Assembly: GCA_002842505.1 (NCBI GenBank)
Contig: PHDE01000013.1
Location: 1-33,961 of the forward strand
Length of the DNA stretch: 33,961 nucleotides
Source: Bacteroidetes bacterium HGW-Bacteroidetes-3
Lineage (GTDB): Bacteria; Bacteroidota; Bacteroidia; Flavobacteriales; Flavobacteriaceae
Reading direction: 5' to 3'
Positions 24,914-33,827 of the stretch are shown piece by piece (position 1 is the stretch's first letter; each line of letters opens with the position of its first letter). The notes under the pieces were generated by a model that was not told where the DNA came from, did no database searches, and saw only the letters and a program-made list of their open reading frames with translations. A program made the translations under genes and the position numbers.

Positions 24914-24955
24914 AAGAAACCTTTACTTTTAAATTTTAAGTTGAGGTTTCTTTTT
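24914..24955 (+). terminator. nrdA terminator
   Basis: A 9-bp stem AAGAAACCT / AGGTTTCTT with an AT-rich loop, followed by a T run, about 25 bases after the nrdA stop. Confidence 0.75.
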
Positions 24956-25093
24956 AAAAAAAATAGGATAAACAATCGATATTTTTGACATCAATAATTT
25001 TTAGGTTTAAGCAAAATCACGTAAAAAAAGCATTCAATTAGACCTACTTTTTAAAGGGGTGACAATTGTTAGGGTTAAATAAAATTTTAAACG

Positions 25094-25101
25094 TATTTTT
25101 G
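25094..25101 (+). promoter_or_regulatory. -7 promoter element (TATTTTTG) of the PiT permease gene
   Basis: Exact TAnnTTTG, 21 bases before the ATG at 25123; supports that ATG over a TTG at 25066. Confidence 0.6.
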
Positions 25102-25122
25102 CCAAAATTTAACACCGAAATA

Positions 25123-27375
25123 ATGGGAGATTTTTACATTTTAATTATTGTTGCATTAGCCATATTGGCAGTTGTTGATTTGGTTGTGGGCGTTAGTAAT
25201 GATGCCGTAAACTTTTTAAATTCGGCCATTGGCTCTAAAGCTGTTTCCATGCGCACCATTATGATTGTGGCAAGTTTGGGGATATTTATTGGCGCCGTAT
25301 TTTCAAGCGGAATGATGGAAGTAGCCCGTAAAGGGATTTTTATCCCAAGCGAATTTTACTTCAATGAAATTATGATCATTTTTGTGGCGGTAATGATTGC
25401 GGATGTTTTGCTGCTGGATTTATTTAATTCACTGGGAATGCCCACCTCCACCACCGTTTCAATTGTGTTTGAATTGTTGGGGGCTGCCGTGGTAATGGCT
25501 TTGATAAAAATTAACGCTTCCGGTACCGAAACTTTTTCGGATCTTGGCAAATATATCAACTCAGATTCCGCACTGTTAATCATTTCCGGAATATTACTGT
25601 CGGTTGTCATTGCTTTTTCTGTAGGATCATTTGTTCAATATATTTCAAGGTTGATATTTTCATTTCATTATGAGAAAAAAATGAAATATGTAGGAACGGC
25701 CTTTGGAAGTATCGCCCTTACAGCCATAACGTATTTTATTTTTATTAAGGGATTAGGCGGCACACCGTTTTCTGATCAAATTTCTGCCATATTAAAAGGA
25801 CGTGAATTTTATATTTTAGGGGGAAGTTTTATTTTTTGGGCCATTTTTTCTCAAATTTATACGCTTATTTTTAAAAAAAATAGCCTTGTATTGGTTATCA
25901 TCATTGGTACATTCGGACTAGCCTTGGCTTTTGCCGGTAACGATTTGGTAAACTTTATTGGCGTACCAATGGCCGCTTGGCATTCTTATGAAGCCTGGTC
26001 CGTTTCAGGGGTTGAAGCTACCGCATTCCCTATGGTTCAATTGGCCAAAAAAGTGCCTACCGAATCGGGATTGCTATTTTTGGCAGGAGCTATAATGGTG
26101 CTCACCTTATGGTTTTCAAAAAAAGCAAAATCAGTAACAGAAACTGAGATTGGATTGTCAAGGCAAGGTGATGGCCACGAGAAATTTCAGGCTAATTTTT
26201 TATCTCGATTTGTTGTAAGATGTTCCGTAAACATTAGCAATGCCCTAAACTATTTTTTACCCGATAAATTACAGGAAAAAATTAATGCCCAGTTTTTAAA
26301 GCCGGTGATTTCTTTGCCCAAAGACAAAGAGTATGAGTTACCGGCATTTGATATGATTAGGGCATCCGTTAATTTGATGGTATCAGGTATTTTAATATCA
26401 ATCGCAACTTCCTATAAACTGCCATTGTCCACAACTTATGTAACTTTTATGGTTGCCATGGGTTCATCATTGGCCGACAGGGCTTGGGACAGAGAAAGTG
26501 CTGTGTTTAGGGTTGCAGGCGTTATAAATGTTATTTTAGGATGGTTCTCAACAGCGTTTATGGCATTTGTTTCCGCAGGAACTTTTGCGTATCTAATTTA
26601 TTTGGGAGGAACTCCGGTAATTGCATTTTTATTGTTGCTGGTTGGATTTTTATTGATAAGAAGCACTTTAAACCATGCCAAAAGAACCAAAGAGGAAAAG
26701 AAAAAAAGTTATATTGACAGAGCTGAATTAATCACCATTAATGAAGTGATTAATGAAAGTTCAGACCATATTTCTGAAGTGGTAAAACGCGTAAATAAAT
26801 TATACACCAATGTGGTCGATGATTTGGCTTTGCATGATTTAAACAAACTTTCCAAGACTGATAAACATGTTAAAAAGTTGAATAAGGAAGTAAATGTGCT
26901 TAAAGAAGATGTGTTTTATTTTATTAGGTCGCTTCATGAAACCTCTGTTGAAGCAAGTCGATTTTATATTTTAGTGTTGGGGTATTTACAGGATATCACG
27001 CAGTCTATTGAGTATATTTCAACAACAAGCTACAAACACGTTAGCAACAATCATAAAAATTTAAAGAAATCACAAATTAGCGATTTAAATATCATCAGTG
27101 AAAAATTAGTCGTTTTGTTTAATCAGATTGAACATGACTTCACCAAAAAGGATTTTAGCAATTTGGCAGTTATTATTGATGAAAAACAAGCATTGTTTAA
27201 CCATCTGGCAGAATCTATCGACAAACAAATTTCAAGAATCAGGACAGAGGAATCGAGTCCGAAAAACACCACATTGTATTTCGGTATTTTATTGGAAACC
27301 AAAGATTTAATATCGGCTTTAATGAATTTATTGGAGTTGTATCAGGAATTTTATATCCTTGGAAAAAAAGCATAA
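25123..27375 (+). CDS. PiT-family inorganic phosphate transporter with C-terminal PhoU-like domain
   Basis: The protein is 750 residues from the preferred ATG. The membrane part contains the two PiT signature repeats: VGVSNDAVNFLNSAIGSKA near the N-terminus and FAGNDLVNFIGVPMAAWHS about 270 residues later, with ten or more hydrophobic helices. From about residue 525 to the end the chain is soluble and helical (ELITINEVINESSDHISEVV, LLETKDLISALMNLLELYQE), resembling a PhoU domain and probably acting as a regulatory module. Phosphate is the expected substrate, driven by an ion gradient. It converges on phoU of the pst operon, with a shared terminator, so low-affinity and high-affinity uptake genes are side by side. 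Confidence 0.92.
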   Translation: MGDFYILIIVALAILAVVDLVVGVSNDAVNFLNSAIGSKAVSMRTIMIVASLGIFIGAVFSSGMMEVARKGIFIPSEFYFNEIMIIFVAVMIADVLLLDLFNSLGMPTSTTVSIVFELLGAAVVMALIKINASGTETFSDLGKYINSDSALLIISGILLSVVIAFSVGSFVQYISRLIFSFHYEKKMKYVGTAFGSIALTAITYFIFIKGLGGTPFSDQISAILKGREFYILGGSFIFWAIFSQIYTLIFKKNSLVLVIIIGTFGLALAFAGNDLVNFIGVPMAAWHSYEAWSVSGVEATAFPMVQLAKKVPTESGLLFLAGAIMVLTLWFSKKAKSVTETEIGLSRQGDGHEKFQANFLSRFVVRCSVNISNALNYFLPDKLQEKINAQFLKPVISLPKDKEYELPAFDMIRASVNLMVSGILISIATSYKLPLSTTYVTFMVAMGSSLADRAWDRESAVFRVAGVINVILGWFSTAFMAFVSAGTFAYLIYLGGTPVIAFLLLLVGFLLIRSTLNHAKRTKEEKKKSYIDRAELITINEVINESSDHISEVVKRVNKLYTNVVDDLALHDLNKLSKTDKHVKKLNKEVNVLKEDVFYFIRSLHETSVEASRFYILVLGYLQDITQSIEYISTTSYKHVSNNHKNLKKSQISDLNIISEKLVVLFNQIEHDFTKKDFSNLAVIIDEKQALFNHLAESIDKQISRIRTEESSPKNTTLYFGILLETKDLISALMNLLELYQEFYILGKKA

Positions 27376-27422
27376 TTAAAAATTTAGAGATCCTATTTAT
27401 AAGGTTCAAAATAATATAAAAT

Positions 27423-27456
27423 AAAAAACCTGTTCCTTTGATGGAACAGGTTTTTT
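27423..27456. terminator. strong bidirectional terminator between PiT gene and phoU
   Basis: A perfect 14-bp stem (A6-CCTGTTCC / GGAACAGG-T6) with loop TTTGAT serves both convergent transcripts. Confidence 0.93.
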
Positions 27457-27496
27457 TATCCTAAATTTTTATGCTAATTTTAAATCAAACAAAAAT

Positions 27497-28159
27497 TTAC
27501 TTTTTCTTTTTATGCTTTAATATTTCTGCATCAATATAAAAAATGATGCTTTCAGAGATGTTTTTCAGCAAATCTCCAATTTTTTCAAATTTTTTCATCA
27601 CCACCAACGCCATTAAATATTGCCTGATCAATTCCGGATTTTTAACGGCGTCTTCAGCCACTATATTGAAAGCATTTGCATTTATTTCATTGATAATTTT
27701 ATCTTTCTTAAATACTTTTCGTGCAGCTTTTATATTTTCATTGATATAGGCTGTTTCCACATCCTTAAACATACTGTCGAGAGTTTCAAACATCAGGTTA
27801 AACTGCAACCTCTCAATAAGTTCCGGAACCAATTTTTGATTTAAATCAACGGTGTGGTTAGCGATATCATACGCCTGATCGCCAATCCGCTCCAAATTGT
27901 AATTAATTTTCAGCAGTGCCAATGCAAATCTCAAATCAGTTGCCACGGGATTGTACAATGCGATAAATCGATCAGTATCCTTTTCAATTTTTAAATCAAG
28001 TGAATTAACTCTGTTCTCTTTTCTAATGACTTCTTCTGCCATATCTGTATCGAAAATAATGAATGCTTCATAGGCAAGTTGAACCTGTCCATGGCATAAG
28101 CTTAACATTTCTTCTCCTATCTGACTTAAAACAACTCTTTGTTCTTCAATATTTATCAT
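27497..28159 (-). CDS. phoU: phosphate transport regulator PhoU
   Basis: The 220-residue all-helical protein consists of two similar three-helix bundles. Each carries the metal-binding E/DxxxD-type motif: NLERIGDQAYDIAN and KKFEKIGDLLKNIS. PhoU links the Pst transporter to the PhoR sensor and damps the phosphate response. It is last in the operon, 12 bases after pstB. No phoR/phoB pair is in the window. Confidence 0.95.
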   Translation of the reverse strand: MINIEEQRVVLSQIGEEMLSLCHGQVQLAYEAFIIFDTDMAEEVIRKENRVNSLDLKIEKDTDRFIALYNPVATDLRFALALLKINYNLERIGDQAYDIANHTVDLNQKLVPELIERLQFNLMFETLDSMFKDVETAYINENIKAARKVFKKDKIINEINANAFNIVAEDAVKNPELIRQYLMALVVMKKFEKIGDLLKNISESIIFYIDAEILKHKKKK

Positions 28160-28171
28160 AATTTTATTTTT

Positions 28172-28984
28172 TTAACCGAATCTGCCTGTAATATAATTTT
28201 CGGTTTGTTTTTTTTCTGGATTCGTAAATATCTTTTTCGTTTTGTCAAATTCAATGAGTTCCCCCATATAGAAAAAAGCAGTATAGTCACTAATTCTAGA
28301 AGCCTGTTGCATATTATGGGTGACTATAATAATGGTGTAAAATTCTTTTAAATGATGGATTAATTCTTCAATTTTAGCGGTAGAAATAGGGTCTAAAGCC
28401 GAAGTTGGCTCGTCCATCAACAAAATGGAAGGTTCAACCGCCAAGGTTCTTGCAATGCACAATCGTTGTTGCTGTCCGCCCGATAATGCCAAAGCCGATT
28501 TGTTTAAATTGTCTTTTACCTCATTCCATAAATCAGCCTGCACCAACGCTTTTTCCACACGCTGCGCAATCAATTCTTTGTCTTTGATACCTTGGATTTT
28601 TAATCCGTACGCAACATTTTCAAAAATGGATTTCGGGAACGGATTTGGTTTTTGGAATACCATGCCAACTTCTTTCCTCAATTCTTCAACCTGCGTTTTT
28701 TTTCCGTAAATGTTAGTGTCATCTATTTTAATTTTACCTTCCATTTTAAAATCATCCACATAATCATTCATCCTGTTAAACAATCGAATGAAAGTAGATT
28801 TTCCGCAGCCGGAAGGACCGATAAAAGCGGTAATGCTTTTTGGCTTAATATTCATGGAAATATCTTTTATGGCCTGAAAATCGCCATAATATACATTTAC
28901 ATTTTTGGCGTGTAGTTTATATTTTTCAGAAGGGGAAGCTTCTGTTTTAGTCTCGTTGGTTTTTTCTGTCATTATCGCATTCAT
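28172..28984 (-). CDS. pstB: phosphate ABC transporter ATP-binding protein
   Basis: The 270-residue ATPase energises high-affinity phosphate import. Walker A is GPSGCGKST (56-64), the Q-loop is in [12 protein letters not shown], the ABC signature is LSGGQQQR, Walker B is [12 protein letters not shown], and the H-loop is in IIVTHNMQQ. The PNPFP stretch is characteristic of PstB. A second possible ATG lies four codons in. It starts 4 bases after the pstA stop. Confidence 0.97.
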   Translation of the reverse strand: MNAIMTEKTNETKTEASPSEKYKLHAKNVNVYYGDFQAIKDISMNIKPKSITAFIGPSGCGKSTFIRLFNRMNDYVDDFKMEGKIKIDDTNIYGKKTQVEELRKEVGMVFQKPNPFPKSIFENVAYGLKIQGIKDKELIAQRVEKALVQADLWNEVKDNLNKSALALSGGQQQRLCIARTLAVEPSILLMDEPTSALDPISTAKIEELIHHLKEFYTIIIVTHNMQQASRISDYTAFFYMGELIEFDKTKKIFTNPEKKQTENYITGRFG

Positions 28985-28988
28985 TGAA

Positions 28989-29843
28989 TTATTGTAATTT
29001 TTTTTGCCATTTGTTTCTTAAATAAACAGCTATTCCATTCATAATAAATGTAATAAGCAACAATACTATTATTGCCCCGGCTGCAGCAACTGCAAATCCC
29101 TGTTGCGGCCTTGTTGTCCAATTAAAAATTTGCATTGGCAACACTGAAAACGTGTCGAAAAGCGAATGAGGAACAAATGGCACATAAGCCATGGCGCCTA
29201 CCACAATTAAAGGCGCTGTTTCACCTATTGCCCTAGATAAAGAGAGAATTATTCCCGTAATAATACCTCCAAATGATGACGGCAAAACAACACTTCTTAT
29301 GGTTTGCCATTTTGAGGCGCCCAATGCGAAAGAAGCTTCTTTTAATGAGGATGGCACCGCTTTTATGGCCTCTCTGGTTGCCACAATTATGATTGGCAAA
29401 ATTAAAAGCGACAAGGTTAAACTGCCTGCCAAAATACTTCCCCCAAAATTAAAAAAGCGAACAAAAATACCCAATCCCAGCAATCCATAAATGATGGAAG
29501 GAACGCCCGCCAAATTTGAAATATTAATTTCCAATAAAGAGGACAATCTTGATTTTTTTGAATATTCTTCTAAATAAATACCGGCACCAACTCCAACAGG
29601 AATTGCAAAAATAATGGTTAAAAGCATTACATCCAATGTACCAATAATGGCAGTATAAATTCCAGCCTGTTCTGGTTTTCTGGAGGGTAAACTGGTTATA
29701 AAATCCCAATTAATTCTTGTAAAACCTACACGAACAATGTTATAAAGCAAAATGGCCAGGATTAAAATGCCAAAAAGGGTAAATAACATACCCAACGCTT
29801 TAAATGCCTGATCTTTATACCTATTTTTCTTTAAGTTATTCAT
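28989..29843 (-). CDS. pstA: phosphate ABC transporter permease
   Basis: The 284-residue permease has six membrane helices and the EAA-type loop in [20 protein letters not shown], followed by [20 protein letters not shown], a segment typical of PstA. It pairs with PstC to form the inner-membrane channel. Its start overlaps the pstC stop by 8 bases (ATGAATAA), indicating translational coupling. Confidence 0.96.
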   Translation of the reverse strand: MNNLKKNRYKDQAFKALGMLFTLFGILILAILLYNIVRVGFTRINWDFITSLPSRKPEQAGIYTAIIGTLDVMLLTIIFAIPVGVGAGIYLEEYSKKSRLSSLLEINISNLAGVPSIIYGLLGLGIFVRFFNFGGSILAGSLTLSLLILPIIIVATREAIKAVPSSLKEASFALGASKWQTIRSVVLPSSFGGIITGIILSLSRAIGETAPLIVVGAMAYVPFVPHSLFDTFSVLPMQIFNWTTRPQQGFAVAAAGAIIVLLLITFIMNGIAVYLRNKWQKKLQ

Positions 29844-30711
29844 ACTTTTCCTGATACTTTTTCTTAATCCAAAAACTAATGCTGTTCAACGTAAAGGTAA
29901 ATAAAAACAAGGTAAGACCCGCGGCAAAAATAGTTTTATACTCTAATGAGCCTTGTGGTGCGTCACCTGAACTTACTTGCACAATATAAGAAGTGATCGT
30001 TTGAATTGGGATGGTTGGATTTAAAGTGAATTGGGCTTGTTGCCCAGCTGCAATAGCTACAATCATAGTTTCGCCAATGGCTCTTGAAATGGCTAATATG
30101 ATGGATACGATGATTCCTGAGGAAGCTGCCGGCACCATCACTTTAAATGCCGTTTGAAATCGGGTTGAACCCATTCCGAAAGCGGCTAATTTTAATGACT
30201 TTGGCACTGCGTATAAAGCATCTTCACTTAACGAGGAAATAAACGGAATAATCATAATTCCCATAACAATCCCTGCGGAAAGTGAGTTGAAAGTTTCCAA
30301 ATCCGGGTAAATAGTTTGTAAAAACGGTGTCACGACTGATAAGGCAAAAAAACCGTAAACTACCGTTGGAATGGCCGCTAAAATTTCAAGAAATGGCTTT
30401 AAAGTTTTTCTGAAACTCTTGGGCGCGTACATATTTAAATAAATGGCAATGGTTAATCCTATTGGAAGCGCCACCGCAATAGCTATTGCCGCAGTTAAAA
30501 ATGTTCCTGAAACCAAGGCTAAAATACCAAAATGTTTTTCACTAAAAAGCGGGGTCCATTGTGTGTCGGTCAAAAACTCAAAAATTGACACAGTCCTAAA
30601 AAATGAAATACTTTCAAACAACAATACCACAATAATACCAATGGTGGTAAATATGGTAATGGAAGCACACAGCTTTAATATAAATTCAATTATTTTTTCT
30701 TTAACTTTCAT
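29836..30711 (-). CDS. pstC: phosphate ABC transporter permease
   Basis: The 291-residue permease has six predicted helices. It has [20 protein letters not shown] after the first helix, the loop [20 protein letters not shown] and [16 protein letters not shown], all PstC-like. It forms the heterodimeric channel with PstA. An 11-bp hairpin stands 9 bases before its ATG and may keep its translation below that of pstS. Confidence 0.96.
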   Translation of the reverse strand: MKVKEKIIEFILKLCASITIFTTIGIIVVLLFESISFFRTVSIFEFLTDTQWTPLFSEKHFGILALVSGTFLTAAIAIAVALPIGLTIAIYLNMYAPKSFRKTLKPFLEILAAIPTVVYGFFALSVVTPFLQTIYPDLETFNSLSAGIVMGIMIIPFISSLSEDALYAVPKSLKLAAFGMGSTRFQTAFKVMVPAASSGIIVSIILAISRAIGETMIVAIAAGQQAQFTLNPTIPIQTITSYIVQVSSGDAPQGSLEYKTIFAAGLTLFLFTFTLNSISFWIKKKYQEKYE

Positions 30712-30720
30712 ATATTACAA

Positions 30721-30746
30721 TTGCCGACAAGAAACCTTGTCGGCAA
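30721..30746 (-). promoter_or_regulatory. intercistronic hairpin between pstS and pstC
   Basis: A perfect 11-bp stem TTGCCGACAAG / CTTGTCGGCAA with a 4-base loop and no T run. It ends 9 bases before the pstC start. It fits an mRNA-stabilising or attenuating hairpin that gives more pstS than pstC product. Confidence 0.7.
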
Positions 30747-30768
30747 ATATAAATTTTTTATAACTCTG

Positions 30769-31704
30769 TTATTTAATCAACGCTTGGCTAAAAATTGTTT
30801 TTTGTTCTTCATAACCACTTTGGGGCATTGGAACATAACCAACTTCTTTAGACAATTTTGGGGCATTGCTTAAATAGAAATCGATAAAACTTTTAACTTC
30901 AGGACGTTGGGCCGATTTTTTATTCACAAAAATATATAACGATCTTGATAAAGGAGCATATTCATTGCTCGCCACAGTCTCTAAACTTGGCAATACAGCT
31001 CCTTTTCCGTCATCAATGCCAACAACGCCTAATTTTTCCTTATTTTCTTCGTAATAGGACAATCCGAAATAACCCAAGGCATAGGTGTCTTTTTCAATTC
31101 CTTGTACAGCAACATTATAATCTGAAACTGCATTATAATCAGTTCTGCTGGCGCCAGATTCTCCCATAATTGTTTCAGTGAAGAAATCATAGGTTCCATG
31201 GGAAGTGTTTGGACCGTATAAGTGAATTTCTTCATTTGGCCATCCTTTTCTGATGTCGCTCCATTTTTTAACAGTGCTATTTGGCTCCCAAAGTTTTTTA
31301 AGTTCTTCGGTAGTCATTGTTTTAGCCCAAGTATTGTCTTTATTTACCACCACGGAAATACCGTCAAGCGCAATAGTCAAACGAACATATTCAATACCGT
31401 TTTGTTTACAAAGTTCAATTTCTTTGTCTTTAATGTCTCTTGATGCGGCACTGACATCAGTGTCACCAATTCCGAATTTTTTAAAACCTCCACCAGTACC
31501 CGACTCACCTACGGTAACTTTCACTTGTGAATTAACTTTTAAATATTCTTCAGCAACAGCCTCTGAAACTGGAAAAACAGTTCCGGATCCATCAATAGAA
31601 ATTGCTCCCGTTAATGCAGCATCTTCTTTTTTCTCATTTTCTTTTTTGTTTCCGCAAGCTCCAATTACTAAAGCTAAGGATAAGATAAATACTAATTTTT
31701 TCAT
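30769..31704 (-). CDS. pstS: phosphate-binding lipoprotein (PstS family)
   Basis: The 311-residue product has a lipoprotein signal (MKKLVFILSLALVIGAC, lipid cysteine at 17). The PstS fold shows phosphate-binding segments ISIDGSGTVFPVSEAVAEEY, GESGTGGGFKKFG and VSAASRDIKDKE, typical of the PstS-like type in Bacteroidota. It captures phosphate for PstCAB. The frame opens upstream at a TTG, but that TTG is part of the promoter's -7 element, so the ATG at 31704 is the start. It has its own Pho-box-like promoter at 31729-31762. Confidence 0.95.
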   Translation of the reverse strand: MKKLVFILSLALVIGACGNKKENEKKEDAALTGAISIDGSGTVFPVSEAVAEEYLKVNSQVKVTVGESGTGGGFKKFGIGDTDVSAASRDIKDKEIELCKQNGIEYVRLTIALDGISVVVNKDNTWAKTMTTEELKKLWEPNSTVKKWSDIRKGWPNEEIHLYGPNTSHGTYDFFTETIMGESGASRTDYNAVSDYNVAVQGIEKDTYALGYFGLSYYEENKEKLGVVGIDDGKGAVLPSLETVASNEYAPLSRSLYIFVNKKSAQRPEVKSFIDFYLSNAPKLSKEVGYVPMPQSGYEEQKTIFSQALIK

Positions 31705-31728
31705 TTTTGTCTGTTTTAATTTGTTTTG

Positions 31729-31762
31729 CAAAGGACTGTTTTGATTGTTAAATTTAGGTTAA
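31729..31762 (-). promoter_or_regulatory. Pho-box-like promoter of pstS
   Basis: On the minus strand: TTAACC-N5-TTAACA (31762-31746), 9 bases, then GTCCTTTG (31736-31729) followed by CAAAA. The 11-bp period and TTAACA core match the PhoP/PhoB direct-repeat style. The -7 element is off-consensus (GT instead of TA), as expected for an activator-dependent promoter. Confidence 0.7.
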
Positions 31763-31806
31763 CTAAAAATTATTTGTATTCTATTATTTTCTTTACATTA
31801 AATGAA

Positions 31807-32817
31807 TTATAGCTTAAATTCCGCATTTAAAAACACCAGTGATTTGTTGTCTATTGTTGCATTGTCAAAACTAAAATCTTGGTAATTTAAAGAAAATTTA
31901 AGGCCTTTAACAGGCGCATATTGAATTCCCGCAATAATTTGACTTCCGTTTTTGTCGAAATTCCAGGCTGCAGTTTGACCCGTTAATGTATTTGAATTTA
32001 GTGCATCATAGCGGCCAAAAATTTCAAATTTTTTGTTGATTATGTAGGTTGAATAAAAGGAAAAACCGTCTAAATCGTGGTCAACGGCCGGACTGGAATA
32101 TTTTTTTCCGTTGTTTAATTCATTGTATTCTGCACCAAATCTCCAATGAGATGCTTTATAGCCCGCAAATAAGGCCAAAGCGGTAACTGCTTTTGAATTG
32201 GTGGTTGGCTGTGCATCCATATAAATTTTTGTGGTCAATCCTTTTATGGGTTCAAACACCAAATTCCCACCAAATCTTTGATTGCCGTCTTCATCCTGTA
32301 ATTTTTTGTAGCCTTCACCATTCACAATCAATACATTTGCTTTTAATGTTTTGGTGATTGTAAATTCAGCGCTTACACCCAAATCGGCACTGGTTCCAAA
32401 ACCGTATGCATCTTGATAGGAAGTAAATATATAACGGTAACCCCAAAAATCTTCCTGGTCGTTAAATTGTTTCATTCCAATCATTCCCATACTCAATTTT
32501 ACGCCTTCAGCCACTTTCCAATCCAATTGGGCGGCTTTTAAAAACGCGGTATACTCACTTCCGCCGGTATTGCTGCCAACATCAAAAGTAATTTTTGCTG
32601 AAATATTTTTACTGAAATCGTATTTATAGCCAAAGTAAGAACGTTTTAGCTCGAAAGCACTTTTGTTGGTGGCGTTTTGGGAAAGATCTGTGTGGTAATT
32701 CCAAAAAACCTTAAATTGAACATCGCCGCTGGGTTTAAATTCTTCTTCTGTTGTGTTTTGGGAAAATGAGGAAATGGTTAAAAAAAGCGCACTTAAAAAA
32801 AATAATTGTTTTTTCAT
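31807..32817 (-). CDS. phosphate-selective porin O/P-type outer-membrane protein
   Basis: The 336-residue product has a signal peptide (MKKQLFFLSALFLTISSFSQ, cleavage near residue 19-20). The rest shows alternating beta-strands that end in the aromatic/hydrophobic terminus VFLNAEFKL. Segments such as FELKRSYFGYKYDFSKNISA and FEIFGRYDALNSN are typical of the OprO/OprP porin group. It probably lets phosphate across the outer membrane, feeding PstS. It is first in the locus, with a long structured leader and a Pho-box-like promoter. Selectivity for phosphate is inferred from family and context. Confidence 0.88.
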   Translation of the reverse strand: MKKQLFFLSALFLTISSFSQNTTEEEFKPSGDVQFKVFWNYHTDLSQNATNKSAFELKRSYFGYKYDFSKNISAKITFDVGSNTGGSEYTAFLKAAQLDWKVAEGVKLSMGMIGMKQFNDQEDFWGYRYIFTSYQDAYGFGTSADLGVSAEFTITKTLKANVLIVNGEGYKKLQDEDGNQRFGGNLVFEPIKGLTTKIYMDAQPTTNSKAVTALALFAGYKASHWRFGAEYNELNNGKKYSSPAVDHDLDGFSFYSTYIINKKFEIFGRYDALNSNTLTGQTAAWNFDKNGSQIIAGIQYAPVKGLKFSLNYQDFSFDNATIDNKSLVFLNAEFKL

Positions 32818-32837
32818 TTTTACCTACTTTGATTTAC

Positions 32838-32948
32838 ATTCACCAAAAAGTGAATTTTTTAATTAATTTTTAAAATTATAAAATTGATCAATAACGATTA
32901 TTGATGAATATCATTTTTTAATTCATCGCCATTTTTTTTGGGCAATGA
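32838..32948 (-). promoter_or_regulatory. structured 5' leader of the porin mRNA (three stem-loops)
   Basis: Stems in transcript order: 32948-32941 with 32930-32923 (8 bp, one G-U); 32905-32898 with 32894-32887 (ATCAATAA/TTATTGAT, 8 bp, loop of 3); 32855-32850 with 32843-32838 (6 bp). The predicted leader is about 215 bases. Confidence 0.5.
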
Positions 32949-33039
32949 TTCTTTTTAATAAAAATTTAAATTGAAGAATGTAAAAAAAGCTTTTATCGCT
33001 TTATTTTTTTGGTTCATCCTTTACTAGTTTTTGTCGTTG

Positions 33040-33084
33040 CAAAGAACCCATGTGTTTGTTAAGTTAATGTTAAGTGGATGTTAC
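33040..33084 (-). promoter_or_regulatory. Pho-box-like promoter of the porin/pst locus
   Basis: On the minus strand: GTAACA-N5-TTAACA-N5-TTAACA (33084-33057), 9 bases, then GTTCTTTG (33047-33040) followed by CAA. Same core, same 11-bp period, same 9-base gap and nearly the same -7 element as at pstS. Confidence 0.7.
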
Positions 33085-33156
33085 CTTTGCAATAAAGTTT
33101 GCTTTGAAGTGCCTAAAGTTTGAATAATCATTATAACCTAAAAAAGCTGTAAAAAA

Positions 33157-33270
33157 TCGGTTTAACCGCTCGCAAAGAAGGCGCAATGTTCGCGAAGCAT
33201 TCGGTTTTTAAATTAAGTCAACGTTATTTAGGCATCAGCAATCGAAAATTCGTAAATCGTAAATCGTAAA
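33157..33270. repeat. compound repeat block A
   Basis: In order: TCGGTTTAACCGC, GCAAAGAAGGCGCAATGTTCGC, GTCAACGTTATTT (33217-33229), GGCA, then heptamers AATTCGT-AAATCGT-AAATCGT (33247-33267). The same elements recur in the same order in block B. Confidence 0.7.
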
Positions 33271-33290
33271 TTTAAAGGTTCTTCGTGGTT

Positions 33291-33318
33291 AAAAAAAGGC
33301 TGCCCGAATTGGCAGCCT
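33291..33318 (-). terminator. orphan intrinsic terminator
   Basis: AGGCTGCC / GGCAGCCT (perfect 8-bp stem, 6-base loop) followed by a run of T on the minus strand. No gene is visible upstream on that strand. The nearest -7 match (TATTTTTG, 33461-33468) would give an RNA of about 165 bases. Confidence 0.65.
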
Positions 33319-33629
33319 AGAACATTTCACAAATTAGTTGACAAAAACTAATGGATATTATGAAAAGATATATTTAAATCGTGTTTAAATACCCAGCAAA
33401 TTTCAATGAATAAATCCTGTTATGTGTAACTAAATCATTATGATATTATTAAATATTTTTCAAAAATAAGTGCCTAAAATGCCTAAAGTTAAATCGCTCC
33501 CAATTCAGCAGTAAAAAATGAAAATATAGTTGAGATTTTCTTTTTTGTCAAGCACTTTTATAAGATAACATTTCAAATACTTATTGAATTCCAACAAAGT
33601 TTCCTAAATCAAAAGAGCCTATCTAAAAG

Positions 33630-33827
33630 TCGGTTTAACCGCAAAGCGCGCAAAGAAGACGCAATGTTCGCAAAAAGTTTGATCTTTAAAATCAGTGCTT
33701 TCCTAAAGCTTAAATTTTTAAAACTAACATTAAAATATTGTCAATTTAGGTCAACGTTATTTGGCAACGACAATTCATAATTCATAATTCGTAATTCGTA
33801 ATTCGTAATTCGTAAATCGTAACTAAT
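33630..33827. repeat. compound repeat block B
   Basis: In order: TCGGTTTAACCGC, GCGCAAAGAAGACGCAATG, TTCGC, GTCAACGTTATTT (33750-33762), GGCA, then the heptamer array (33772-33827). Confidence 0.7.
33772..33827. repeat. heptamer array (AATTCGT type), eight units
   Basis: Eight consecutive 7-base units: AATTCAT twice, AATTCGT four times, AAATCGT, AACTAAT. Confidence 0.9.

Noticed and set aside
25021-25100. Pho box upstream of the PiT permease gene
   Set aside because: Some TTAAA repeats are visible but the TTAACA core and the 9-base gap to the -7 element are missing.
33772-33827. Regular repeats resembling a CRISPR array
   Set aside because: Units are only 7 bases and directly adjacent, without spacers; no cas genes nearby.
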